Assembly: GCA_964501335.1 (NCBI GenBank) | Contig: CAZCTC010000015.1 | Span: 72,193-136,192, forward strand | From: CAZCTC01 sp964501335 | Lineage (GTDB): Bacteria > Chloroflexota > Anaerolineae > B4-G1 > SLSP01 | DNA: 64,000 nucleotides | Reading direction: 5' to 3' | Part shown: positions 1 to 12,000 of the stretch, one piece after another | How positions within the stretch are numbered: position 1 is the first letter of the stretch | Layout of the letters: every line of letters starts with the position of its first letter | Position numbers and translations under genes: made by a program | The notes under the pieces: model-generated | The model's input: the letters and a program-made list of their open reading frames with translations, nothing else | What the model was told of the DNA's origin: nothing | The model's database searches: none

Positions 1-2
1 AT

Positions 3-3000
3 ACGCATTATCTGACAAATACGGGGGGGGCTCCTGATGTCGTACTTTTGGAGACCCGATCTCCGTTGGGCTGGGCTCTTTGGTTGACGCCGACGGTCAT
101 GACGGTCAGTCTGGAACCGCGGCAGACGATCTCGGTGATGGTGCGCGTTCAGGTGCCGATGACGGCTGCGACCGGGTTGAACGATTTGATGACGATTACG
201 GCGAAGTCTCTGGTCTTCCCAGGGATGACGGCGACTGTAACGGATTCTACGACGGCGAATGCGACGGTCGGCACTCGTTATGTGGCGACTTTGGGTTCTA
301 ACAATCGGAACAACTGTACTCTGGCGGCGTTCCCCTGTAAGGCGATTTCTTATGCGGTCAACCAGGCAACCTGGGGAGATTCGATCCTGGTCGGCCAGGG
401 GACTTACCCGGATTATGAGGTGACCATCAATCAACAGGTCCAACTGTTAGGTGGTTATCAATTCGACGGATCTTCCTTTATTCTGCCTGGGGAGGGAGTG
501 AATCCCTCGCGTACCATTATTGATGCCCAACATCTGGGGCGTGGTATTCATATTCAATCGCCCGCATCTGCTCGTCCGGTCGTGAAAGGGTTTACGATTC
601 GCAATGGTACGACCAGCGGTGTCGGTGGTGGCATTTATGTTCAGGGGAGTTCCGCTCCTACTTTGACTCAGTTGATCGTGAAAGACAGCACCGCGTCGTT
701 GGGGGGCGGTATTTATCTGGATATGGGGATGCCGGTGCTGGATCACATTTACATTTCTTCTACGGTGGCGACCGATCGTGGCGGCGGTATTTTCGTCGTG
801 GGCGGGGCCCAGCTTTTCGATGGTGTGCATATCTTTGATGCTCAGGCCGTGCGTGGTGGTGGCCTTTATGTTCAGGGAGGAACGACGGTCGTTTCACGCA
901 GCACCTTTATGAGCAATACGGCTGATTTCGGTGGTGGTATTTTCCATGATAATGGGAGTCTGGCGCTGTGGAATAACTTCATGCTGTTCAATTCGGCCAA
1001 TGCCGGTGGGGCTCTTTATAAGAATCAGGGGACAGCTGACGTTTATCACGGCAGCTTCTATCAGAACCGTGCTACCGGTTCCGGTGGGGCTATTTTCGAT
1101 CAGGCGACGACTTCGTTGACGGTCTGGAATTCGATCTTTGCCGAAAACAGTGCCGGGGATACCGGCGGCGGCGTTTATCGGCAGAGTGCCGGGACTTTAG
1201 CGGCAGACTATAACGCTCTGTGGAACAATTCTGCGGGAACGTCTCCTGACGGTACGATTTCCTTTGGAACCCATTTGTTTAATTTTGATCCTCAGTTTAT
1301 CGCTCCGGAAAGCGGCAATCTGCATCTGGACTTCGATTCTCCGCTGGTGGATGTGGGCGATTCTGCGGGCAAACTTAAGAGCGATATCGATGGTGATATT
1401 CGTCCGGTCAACCAGGGGTACGATATTGGGGCTGATGAAGTGAGCGGTTGTCTGGCCCGTATTTTACGGAATCCTACCCAGCTTTATGGTAAGTTGCAGG
1501 ATGCTATTGATGCGTCCATTGAAGGCGATACCATTCAAGTTTCTGGTATCTGTTTGGGGGTGGTTCCGCGTCTGGTCAATGGCGAAATTATCAGCCAGAC
1601 CGCTTATATCAGTCAGAATCTGACGCTGGTGGGTGGGTATAATTCTCGTTTTAACAACGATCCCACGGTGGCTCCCGTGACCACCACGCTGAATGCTCGT
1701 AATCAGGGGCGCGTCATTGTTATTTCTGATACTCCGGGGATTGATGTTTCGGTAGTCATTTCCCGGATGATTCTGGCCCATGGTGTAGCTACCGGTCTGG
1801 GCGGCTATGGTGGTGGTGTGTACAACCATGCCCCTGAGGTAACCCTGGCTGGTGTGACGATTTCAGAAAGCCTGGGGACCTATGGCGGTGCTGTCGCCAA
1901 CATGACCGGAACGCTTTATCTGGGCGAAGTGATCACTGAAAATCGTGTTTCGATGGTTTTCAACCAGGCCTTTACTCAGGGCGGTGGGGTGTATGTTGCC
2001 GGGGGCTCGGTGATCATGGCCAATGCCATGCTTGATAGCAATACAGCTCCTCAAGGGGCCGGTATCTACAATGTTGCTGTGGGAACCCTGGTCACTCAGA
2101 CTACCTTCCTGGGTAATTACGCAACTGGAAACGGTGGTGCTGTTTACAATCAGGTCGGGGCTACCTTGAGTATGGACCGGAATATGTTTATCGGGAACGG
2201 TGCCAGCGGAAACGGTGGTGCGGTTTTCAATGATGCCGGGGCCGGGATGGAGTTGTTCAACTCCATCTTTGGGGAAAACAGCGCCCAAAACGGTGGTGGT
2301 CTTTATAACCAATCGGTCAATACGGTTTTACGGCATAATACGTTCTATTTCAACCATGCCGCTTTGATGGGCGGGGGTGTTTATCACAGTGCGGTGACGA
2401 CCCAGCCGATCATTAACAGTACCTTGATTATCAGTAACACGGCCGGGTCTGCCGGCAGTGGTATTTACAGCAATGGTGCTAAACCGGCCTTTGATTACAA
2501 CGATGTTTACGGAAATGAGTATGGCGGTACTCTTGGGGCCTCCGACGGGATTGGAAATCTCAACATCAATCCCAGGTTCATTTCGGTGAATTCCGGGGAG
2601 AAACTTTATTTACATTTGGATATTGGTTCTCCGGTGGAAGATGTCGCCGATCCTCGCAGCCCGCTTATGGAAGATATCGAGGGAGATCCGCGACCTTCCA
2701 GCCGGAACTACGATATCGGGGCGGACGAGATCGGGAGCTGCTATATCCGGATTAACGGAACCGGTCCCTTGTACGGCAATATGCAGGTAGCGATCAGGGC
2801 GGCCAGAGCTCGCGATACGCTGTTCATTGCCGGTATCTGTTCGGGGGCCAGCCCGGTGGTTTCTGGTACTCAAACTCTGACGCAGATGGGGTTGGTGACT
2901 AAGGCTTTAGGATTCCAGGGCGGCTTTACGTTGACCGATTGGGTCAATCCTGATCCGCTCTTCCAACCCACATTATTGAATGCGCTGGGCGTGGGACGGG

Positions 3001-6000
3001 TTTTCTACATCGGCAGCAATGTTCCGGTGACCATTTCGGGGCTGGAGATTGCCGGTGGTTATGCGGATCAAGGTGGCGCCATTTTCATGGCGGGCGGTTA
3101 TCTGACGGTGACCAAATCTTCGTTCTATAGCAATACAGCGACGGCCGGCGGTGTGTTGTACAACCAGGGTGGTCAGGTCACGATGACCCGGGAGTTGAAG
3201 ATCACCGATAATGAGGCGCAATCGGGCGGCGTTTTCTATACCGCCGGTGGGACTCTTTTCTTGAACGGGTTGAATATCTATTCTAACCGGGCCACTGCGG
3301 ATGGCGGGGTGCTTTTCCATGCCGGTGGTACGGCGGTGTTGCAGAACATGGTTTTCCGCGGCAATCGAGCGGGAAATCGTGGGGGGGTGGTATTTAATCA
3401 GGCCTCGACGCAGTTAACTTTCCGACACAACACTTTGTACAATAACTCCGCTACGGATGGCGGCGGGTTCTACACGACGAATGCTTCTCCTTACGTGCGG
3501 AATTCGATTTTTATGAACAACAGTGTCACAGGATCTGGCCAGGCAATTTACAGTTCAGTGGCCTATACAGTGGATTACAACAATGTTTATCCACCCAACG
3601 GGTATGGTGGCAGTGTGATCAGCGGTTCGCACAGTGTGGGGGTGGATCCGCTCTTTGTCAATGCCTATCTGGGGGATTTCCATCTCAAAGATACCTCACC
3701 GGTCTTTGATCTCGGCGACCCGGCCATGACGCTCTATTACGACTATGACAATATGTTGCGACCGGGTGATCAGGGTTTTGATCTGGGGGCTTTTGAACGT
3801 CCCAGTTGTCGGGCCTTGCTGGTACGCACCAATGTTGTCTACGGAAATTTGCAATGGGCGATCAACAACAGCCAGCCGGGCGATGAGATTCAGGTTTCGG
3901 CAGATTATCCCTGCCGGGGCGTGCATCCCTTCCAGGTTAATTCCAGTGTTATTTCGCAAACCATTCATGTTACACACAGTCTCCGCATTACGGGTGGGTA
4001 TACTTACACCGTGGATGGCGTTTTCAAGCCGGATTCGGGTAAGACCACGGTCCTGGATGCGTTGGGACTGGGGCGTGTTTTGTTGATCACCAATACCCGT
4101 GGCGTAACGATGAGCCTCTTTACTTTACTTAATGGTACGGCGGCACGGCTGGGGGGTGGGCCGACCAACAGTGACAGCGGTGGAGCCATTTACTATAGGG
4201 GGACAGGCGCCTGGCTGGATCAAGTTTTCGTCAAGAACGGCGCAGCTGTTTATGGTGGTGGTATGCTGGTGGCGGGGTCCGGCCTGACGGTGACGGGTTC
4301 TTCCTTTATCAGCAATCAGGCCAGTATGCAGGGTGGTGGTTTGTTCAATTATGGCGGTTCGATCTGGGTCATCGGTGGCACCCTTGCAGATAACCGGGCC
4401 AGTGGTGAGGGGGGTGGTATTTACAATGGCTCCGGGTACTTCGGATTGGAATCTACTACAGTCGCCACCAATACGGCCCAGAATGGTGGGGGGCTCTATG
4501 ATGCCAGTGGCGGCATTTCTATCGATGCCGGCAACCGTTTCTATTCCAACCGGGCTACCCTGAATGGTGGTGCGCTTTATCTCACGACCGGCAATCCCCA
4601 GGTCCGGAACAGTAGCTTCTTCTTTAATACGGCCTCTTATGGGGCGGCCATCTATGTTAATGGCGGCATGCCCGGCATTATGCATGATACCTTTTTTAAG
4701 AATCATGCCTCAAACCTGGGTGGAGCCATTCGCCTGATGGGCGGAACGACCACGATTCAGAACTCGATTTTTGATACCAATGAGGCCGATGGAAACAACG
4801 GCGGTAATGCCATTTATGCGAGTGCTGGATTGGGGACGCTGGATCACAACGATTATTATCCTGATGAGGTTACGGCTCAGATTTTTGGTGGCATCGACCC
4901 CGGGATAACGAACTTCAACCTCAAACCTTTGTTTGTCAATTCCTTTGCCAATAATATCGACTCGCTGGATTTCCATCTTGAGGAAGATTCTCCATTGATC
5001 GATATTGCTGCTAACAGCGCCGTAAGTCAGGATATGGACCGGCATCCCCGGCCGATCAATACGGCGGCAGATATCGGTGCTGATGAGTTTGCCGCCTGTC
5101 TGGTACGGGTAGAGTCGAATCAAAAGGTTTATGGACGGATTGCGGACGCCATTAGCCATGCGATTTCTGGGGATCGTCTGCGGGTGGCGATGGGGATTTG
5201 TATTGAGCAGGTAACGCTGCGTATGCCGTTGGATATCTCCGGGTCCTGGTTAAAGGACTTTTCCCGGCAGACGGATCCCGAACAGGGTGAGCCCTGGATT
5301 GCCAGTGCTATCGATGCAAATCGTCTCGGGACAGTCTTGTGGGCGGATAACAGTCAGACCGGGACTATTCAGCTGAGCCGGGTGGCTTTGCAGCGCGGGT
5401 TGAGTACCGATGGGGCCGGGCTTTTTGTCAGTCCCAATGTAACCGTGACGGTAAGAGATGCTTCGATCAGAAAGAATGAGGCCTCTCGCTATGGTGGTGG
5501 TGGCTACTTAAGTGTAGGCAGTGATGTCCAACTGTTGAATGTGTTAGTCTACAGCAATACCGCTACGATGGGCGGCGGGCTTTACAATGCCGCGAACAGC
5601 TTCGTCTATCTCAGTGGCGGTGATCTCAGCATGAACCATGCTATTCAGTTGGGCGGCGGGCTGTACGACGCCGGCAGCACGCTTTCCATTGTCAACCAGG
5701 GTTTCTCAGACAATACAGCGGATAGCAATGGCGGTGGGGCCTACATCAGTGAACCCGGCATGATCAACTATCTGGTGAATATGATTGTGACCGAAAACCA
5801 TGCTGTTAATGGTGGTGGGATTTACAATGCCCGAAGTAGTGCCAATTTCCAGCATGCGACCGTCTGGAAGAACCAGGCCACGGGAGATGGGGGCGGCATT
5901 TACAATGTGGCGGGCGGTGTGACGGTCAATGCCAGCATTATCGACAGCAATGTGGCTTCTTCGGGCGGCGGGATTTATTCAAGTCAACCGCTCGAACTGG

Positions 6001-9000
6001 TTTACTCGTTGATCTGGAACAATGAACTGGCAGGGGTTTCGGCAGGTGATGGGAATCTCTTTGAAGCTCCTCGCTATGATTCCAGTCCTTATGTGCAGCC
6101 GGCACTCGGTATCAATTCTCCGGCCATCGATGCTGTTCCGGTGGCGCAGTCGCCGGTGTCTTTCGATGCTATGAACAATGCCCGTCCCAGTATCTGTACC
6201 AAGGATATGGGGGCTTATGAGTATGTGATCATGCGTCGGTCGGTGCTCTGGGATGGTGTGGAACCTACCGCCGGAGAAGCGTTGCCGGGCCGGGCCGTTA
6301 CTTATACCTTCTCGGTGCGGAATAATAACGAGCATTGGCTGGAGGATGATACTACGGATTCTTCTTATGGTCCGGGGACCGGGTATACGGAAACGGCCCG
6401 AATTACCGTGACCAGCTCGACGGGATGGGCTCAGATTGTCCAGATCAAGAATGCGCCCAATCCCAATATCGTTTCGGGCGGCAAGAATGCCATCTTCGAT
6501 CTGGGGCCGTCGGCTTATCTGCCGGGTTCGGCCCAGATTGTGGTACGGGTCAATATTCCGGCCGATGCTCCGATCTTTATGACGGACACGACGAGCCTGT
6601 CGGTGGATATGAATTTGAAGAACTGTCCGGAGTCTTATCCGGTGCTTTCTGCGGTCAGCGCTCCCGCGGTTACCACGGTGAAGCCGGATTATGCTTTCAA
6701 CATCTGGCCCGATAATTATGGCACTGCCAGCCCCGGTCAGACCCTTACCTATACGCACTACATTTCCAATCTCGGTAATACTACCAGTACCTTCAACCTC
6801 TTTACGAATGCGTTCTATGCTGTTGCGGAAGTGATTTCGCCGACTTCAGGGACGCTGACTTTGCTGCCGGGTGAGCAAAGTGGTCCGATTGTCGTAAGCC
6901 TGACGATCCGGCCGGAGACTGCCGGTGGTCTGGTCGATGTGACCAACCTGCTGGCTCAGCCGGCGATTCCGGGTCTCGAGCCGAAAGCGGTCGCCGATAA
7001 TACGACGATTCAGTACATTACGGGGACCCGGTATGTAGCGACCACCGGTACAGATTCTTTGATCGATGAGAGCCCTGTTCTGGGAGAGAACTTACCCGAC
7101 AACAACTGTACGCAGTGGCAGGTGGGAGCCTGTCGTACGCTCCAGCAGGCGCTGGCTCAGGCGCAGAACGGCGATGTGATTAAGGTGGCCCAGGGTACCT
7201 ATACAGATACCTATGCGGTCTACAACAATCAGTCGCAATTGGTTACTCAAACGGCCTTTATTTCCAAGTCGGTAACTGTGGACGGTGGTTACAATGCTGC
7301 GCAATGGTTGGCCGGCCCGAATGCGGTCTCGAACACCACGATTATCAGTGCGGCGGCCAATGCACGGGCTATCTACATCGCGCCCAATGTAACCGTAACG
7401 TTAAGTCGGTTGGTTTTGCAGGGCGGGTCGGCTGTCGGCCTGGGTGGCGGCAGCTCGGGTGAAGATGCCGGTGGTAACCTTTACCATCAGGGCGGCAATC
7501 TGATGATCAATGCGGTACGCTTCCGTCTGGGTACTGCTACTCTGGGTGCCGGTATGTACAGCGGTGGCGGAACGTTGCGGCTTCAAAACAGTGTCTTCGA
7601 TGACAATGGCTTTGTGACGCCGGCGACCTTCGGTGGCGGCGTTTACATCTACAGCGGAACCGCAGTGTTGTGGAATAACACGTTCTTTGGTAATGTTGCC
7701 AACAGCACGGGGGGGGCCTTCTTTATGCCTTCCGGTTCGCTGACTTTCCGGAATAACATTGTTTCCGACAATTATTCCGGTGGCGGATCGTTGGTGAAAG
7801 GGTTGAGCGATCACGCGGCGGTCCATCTGGAGAGCGGTACAGCCAATTCTGACTACAATATCTACTGGCAGAATACTCTCTTAGGGCACAACACGGTAGT
7901 AGTTTCTGGTACTCATGATCGGGTTGTCGATCCATTGTTTACTAATGTGATCACGGCTCCGATGGATTTGAGTCTGATGAAGACTTCTCCGGCGCGCGAT
8001 ATCGGCGATCCGGCGACCAATTTGATTCAAATTCCTACCGATTACCTTGACCACGGACGTTCTCTCGGGCTGGGCGTGGACATTGGAGCTTATGAGTATG
8101 TTCCGCAGGCAGTCGGGTTGCTCGATCCTGACTATAACCGGGTTACCGGTCGCGGTACTACGCTGCTTTACACGCATACATTGACCAATGTGGGTGAATT
8201 TACCGATACCTTCGATATCACCATTTCGTCTACTCGTGGTTGGGGGGCGTTGGTGACGGGAACCCCGATCAACCTGCCCGCCGGTATGACGGCTACGGTA
8301 GTGGCCCGTGTGGTGGTGCCGTTGATCGGTACCGGTGGCTTGACCGATGTCACGGTCCTTACGGCGACTTCTCGTTCCAATCCGACCGGTCTGGATACGG
8401 CGCGCGATACGACCGTTGTCACTCAGGTGACGGGTTTGCAGTTTACGCCGCATATTACCAACAGCGGCGTGCCGGGATCCGTTCTGGTCTATACGCATTA
8501 TCTGACCAACACCGGCGATGGTCCGGATACCTACAATCTGAGCTATGTCAGTTCTCACGGCTGGCCGGTGACGGTGACCTCTCCGATTTCCTTGAATGCT
8601 GGGGAGATGACCACTGTATTGGTGACGGTGACGATTCCGACGACCTCTTCGGTGGCGATCAGCGGCACCACCGATATAGTGACGGTAACGGCCACATCTC
8701 AATCCAATTCGGCAACTTCCGCTTTTGTCCGCGATACCACACTGGTAAATCGGGTCTGGGGCGTGATGCTCGAACCGGATTACACCCAGACTCTGGGATT
8801 GGAATTGCAGATGACTTATCTGCACTGGTTGACCAACACTGGAAACTTTACGGATAGCTTTGCTCTGACCAGTTCCAGCACCCAGGGGTGGGCTTCTATC
8901 AATCCTGCCGGTACAGTTCAGGTGGGACCGGGCCAGTCGAGATTGGTGACGGTTACCCTCACTATCCCGCCCGGCAGTGGTGGTCTGAGCGATATCACAA

Positions 9001-12000
9001 CGATTACGGCTACTTCGACCAGTCAGCCTGCCTTTGTGGATACGGCGGTAGATCGTACGACGATCCAGGCGATGGATGGGGTGCTGCTCTTCCCGGACAA
9101 TACGGGGGCGACGCCTTCCAATTCGGTGATCACTTATACCCATACGTTGAGCAATGCGGGTAACATTGCCACTCAGGTAGAACTTTCTGCTACCAATGAA
9201 CATAGCTGGGCCATCTCCTATTCGCCGATGGGAACGATCAATTTGCCGGTTGGGGCTCAGGTGTCGGTGGTGGTGACGGTGAATGTTCCTGCCGGCATGG
9301 GCGGGCAGACTGATCATACCTGGATTACGGCGACGGTGGTGAGCAATCCGATCGTTACTGATTCGGCGGTCGATACGACCAACATTACGCAAATGGCGGC
9401 GGTGGCCTTTGATCCGGATCGGGACGGATATACTGACATTCAGCCCACGGCCATGGTTTACACCCATTTGATTACCAATACCGGCAGTGATCCGGATACC
9501 TACAACTTTACCTGGGTTTCGAACCAGAACTGGGCTGTGACCGTGGAGCCGGCTTCTATCCATCTCGATAGCGGTGAATCAAGGCCGGTGACGGTTACCG
9601 TCGCGGTGCCCTATGGCGCCGGCGGCATCACCGACACGACGACCGTGACGGCGACTTCGGTTTACACGACGACTGCTTTCGATTGGGTCCGCGACACGAC
9701 GCATGTGACCCGGGTGCTCTCTTTGCTGATGACGGCAGATGAGGTGACAACGACTGATCCGGGAGCCATTGTTACGTTCTATCACGTTCTGACCAATACG
9801 GGCAATGTGACCGATACCATCAGCCTGTCGGGAGTTTCTTCTAACGGCTGGCCGGGAGTGAGTGTCAATCCGGCGATGATTGCATTGGGCCCGGGGATGA
9901 CGCAAACGGTGATCGTCTCGATTGGTGTACCGGCCGGGACGCTGAGCGATACGGTGGATTCCACCGTGGTCACGGCCATTTCCGGTCTTGATGCGGCGGT
10001 TTTCGCCCAGGTGACCGATACGATTACGGTCCGGCAGGCTTCCGGCGTCTTCTTTGTTCCGGATCGGAACGGCATTGGCGGCCTGGGTCAGGCGGTGGTT
10101 TATACTCATACGCTGACCAACATCGGCAACAGCCCGGATATCTACGTTTTGACCAGTGATTCGACGCAGGGCTGGGCCACGATCACTCCGCCCGGTCCGT
10201 TCAACCTGGCGGCCGGCGAATCCCAGATCGTGACGGTAACGGTCTCTGTGCCGGCAACGGCCACCAATGGGACGATCGATACGACTGTTGTGACGGCGAC
10301 AACGCAATCGCTGCCGGTTCATCAGGCTGCGGTGACGGATACGACGACCGTTCAGCAGCGGCCGGGATTGATCTTCACGCCGGATCACAGCACCGTGCTC
10401 GATCCTGGTACCTTCTCTTATATCTACACTCATACGCTGACCAATACCGGCGACGGTCCGGACAGCTTTGTCCTGCAGTTCACTACCTCTCAGGGATGGG
10501 GATCGCTGGTCGATGCCGGCCCGATCAACCTGGCGGCCGGTGAATCGGCTGCGGTCCGGGTGGATATGTTGATCCCGGCGAATGCTATGGGCGGGGTGGT
10601 CGATCTCTCGATCATTACGGCGACTTCGACCATCAGTCCGGCTCTGCAGGCCTACGTGGTCGATACCACTACGGCCCGTGTGGCTCCGGCCCTGACCCTG
10701 GAGAAGGATGAACTGGCCTTTACACTACCGGGGACGACGGTCACCCAGGTTCATACGTTGAGCAATGACGGGAACTACACGGATACCATCGCTTTGACGG
10801 CAGTTTCCGACATGGGATGGCCCACTCAGGTCATACCGCCCTCGGTGATCCTGGAGCAGGGCGGCAAGACTTCCGTGACGGTAACGGTACAGGTGCCGAT
10901 GGGGACGTTCAGTGGGACGATGAACACGACGGTGGTTACGGCAACCTCGGGGCTGAGTGCCACGGTTATGGATACGGTGATGGATTTGATTACGGTGACC
11001 CGGATGATCAGCGTCCTGGTGGAGCCGGATTGGACTCGCAGCGCCGGGCCGGGAACGATCATCACCTACACGCATTACCTGACCAATACCGGGAACTATA
11101 CCGACAGCTTTACTTTGAATTACTCTTCCTCTGCGGGATGGGGAGCCGGGGTCCCGGCGGGGCCGGTGACTTTGGGCCCTGGGGCTTCAGAGTTGGTGAC
11201 CATCACGGTTACCATTCCGACGACGGCGTCGATCGGGCAGAGCGACCAGAGCGTCGTATCGGCCGCTTCGCAGACGGATGCGTTGGTCTTCGATATGGCG
11301 CACGATCAGACGGATCTGATGACTTCGCCCGGGTTGATCTTCCAGCCCGATCGTACGGCCGGTTCCGATTCCGGGCGTGTGGTGACTTATACTCATACGC
11401 TTACCAACACAGGCAATGGGACCGACTCGTTTGACATCACTTATAGCAGCACGCAGGGGTGGGCGAGTCTGTTGACTCCCAATCTGGTCGTGCTGAATGC
11501 GAATCAGACGGCTACCGTGCAGCTGGCCGTTTCGATTCCTGCCGGGACAGTGAGCGGGACGGTCGATATCTCCATGATCACGGCGACTTCCCGGTTTATC
11601 GGAGGTACACCGCCTTCGGCCCGGGTGGTCGACACGACGACGGTGCGCGGGGCTGCCAGTGTGGTTTTGGAGCCGGATCGGAGCGGCACCGGCCTGCCCG
11701 GGAATTGGGTGACCTATACGCATACGATTACCAATGTGGGCAATGTGACGGATACCTTCACCTTGGGAGGCAGCTCGGTTGCCGGTTGGACCGTGAATGT
11801 CACTCCTGCTTCTGTAATGTTGGGCCCGCAGGCGGTGAGCCCTGTTACCGTTACCGTGTTGATCCCTGCCGGGACGGTGAGCGGGACGGTGGACTCAACC
11901 GTGGTGATGGCGACTTCCGTATCGGATGCGGCGATCTTTGATTCGGTCACGGATCAAACCACAGTCGGTCGCCTGATTCGCTTTGAGCTGGAGGCTCCGC

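Noticed and set aside
7881..9563. A 560-codon minus-strand frame inside the giant gene
   Set aside because: An Arg/His-rich shadow of a repetitive Thr-rich coding region.
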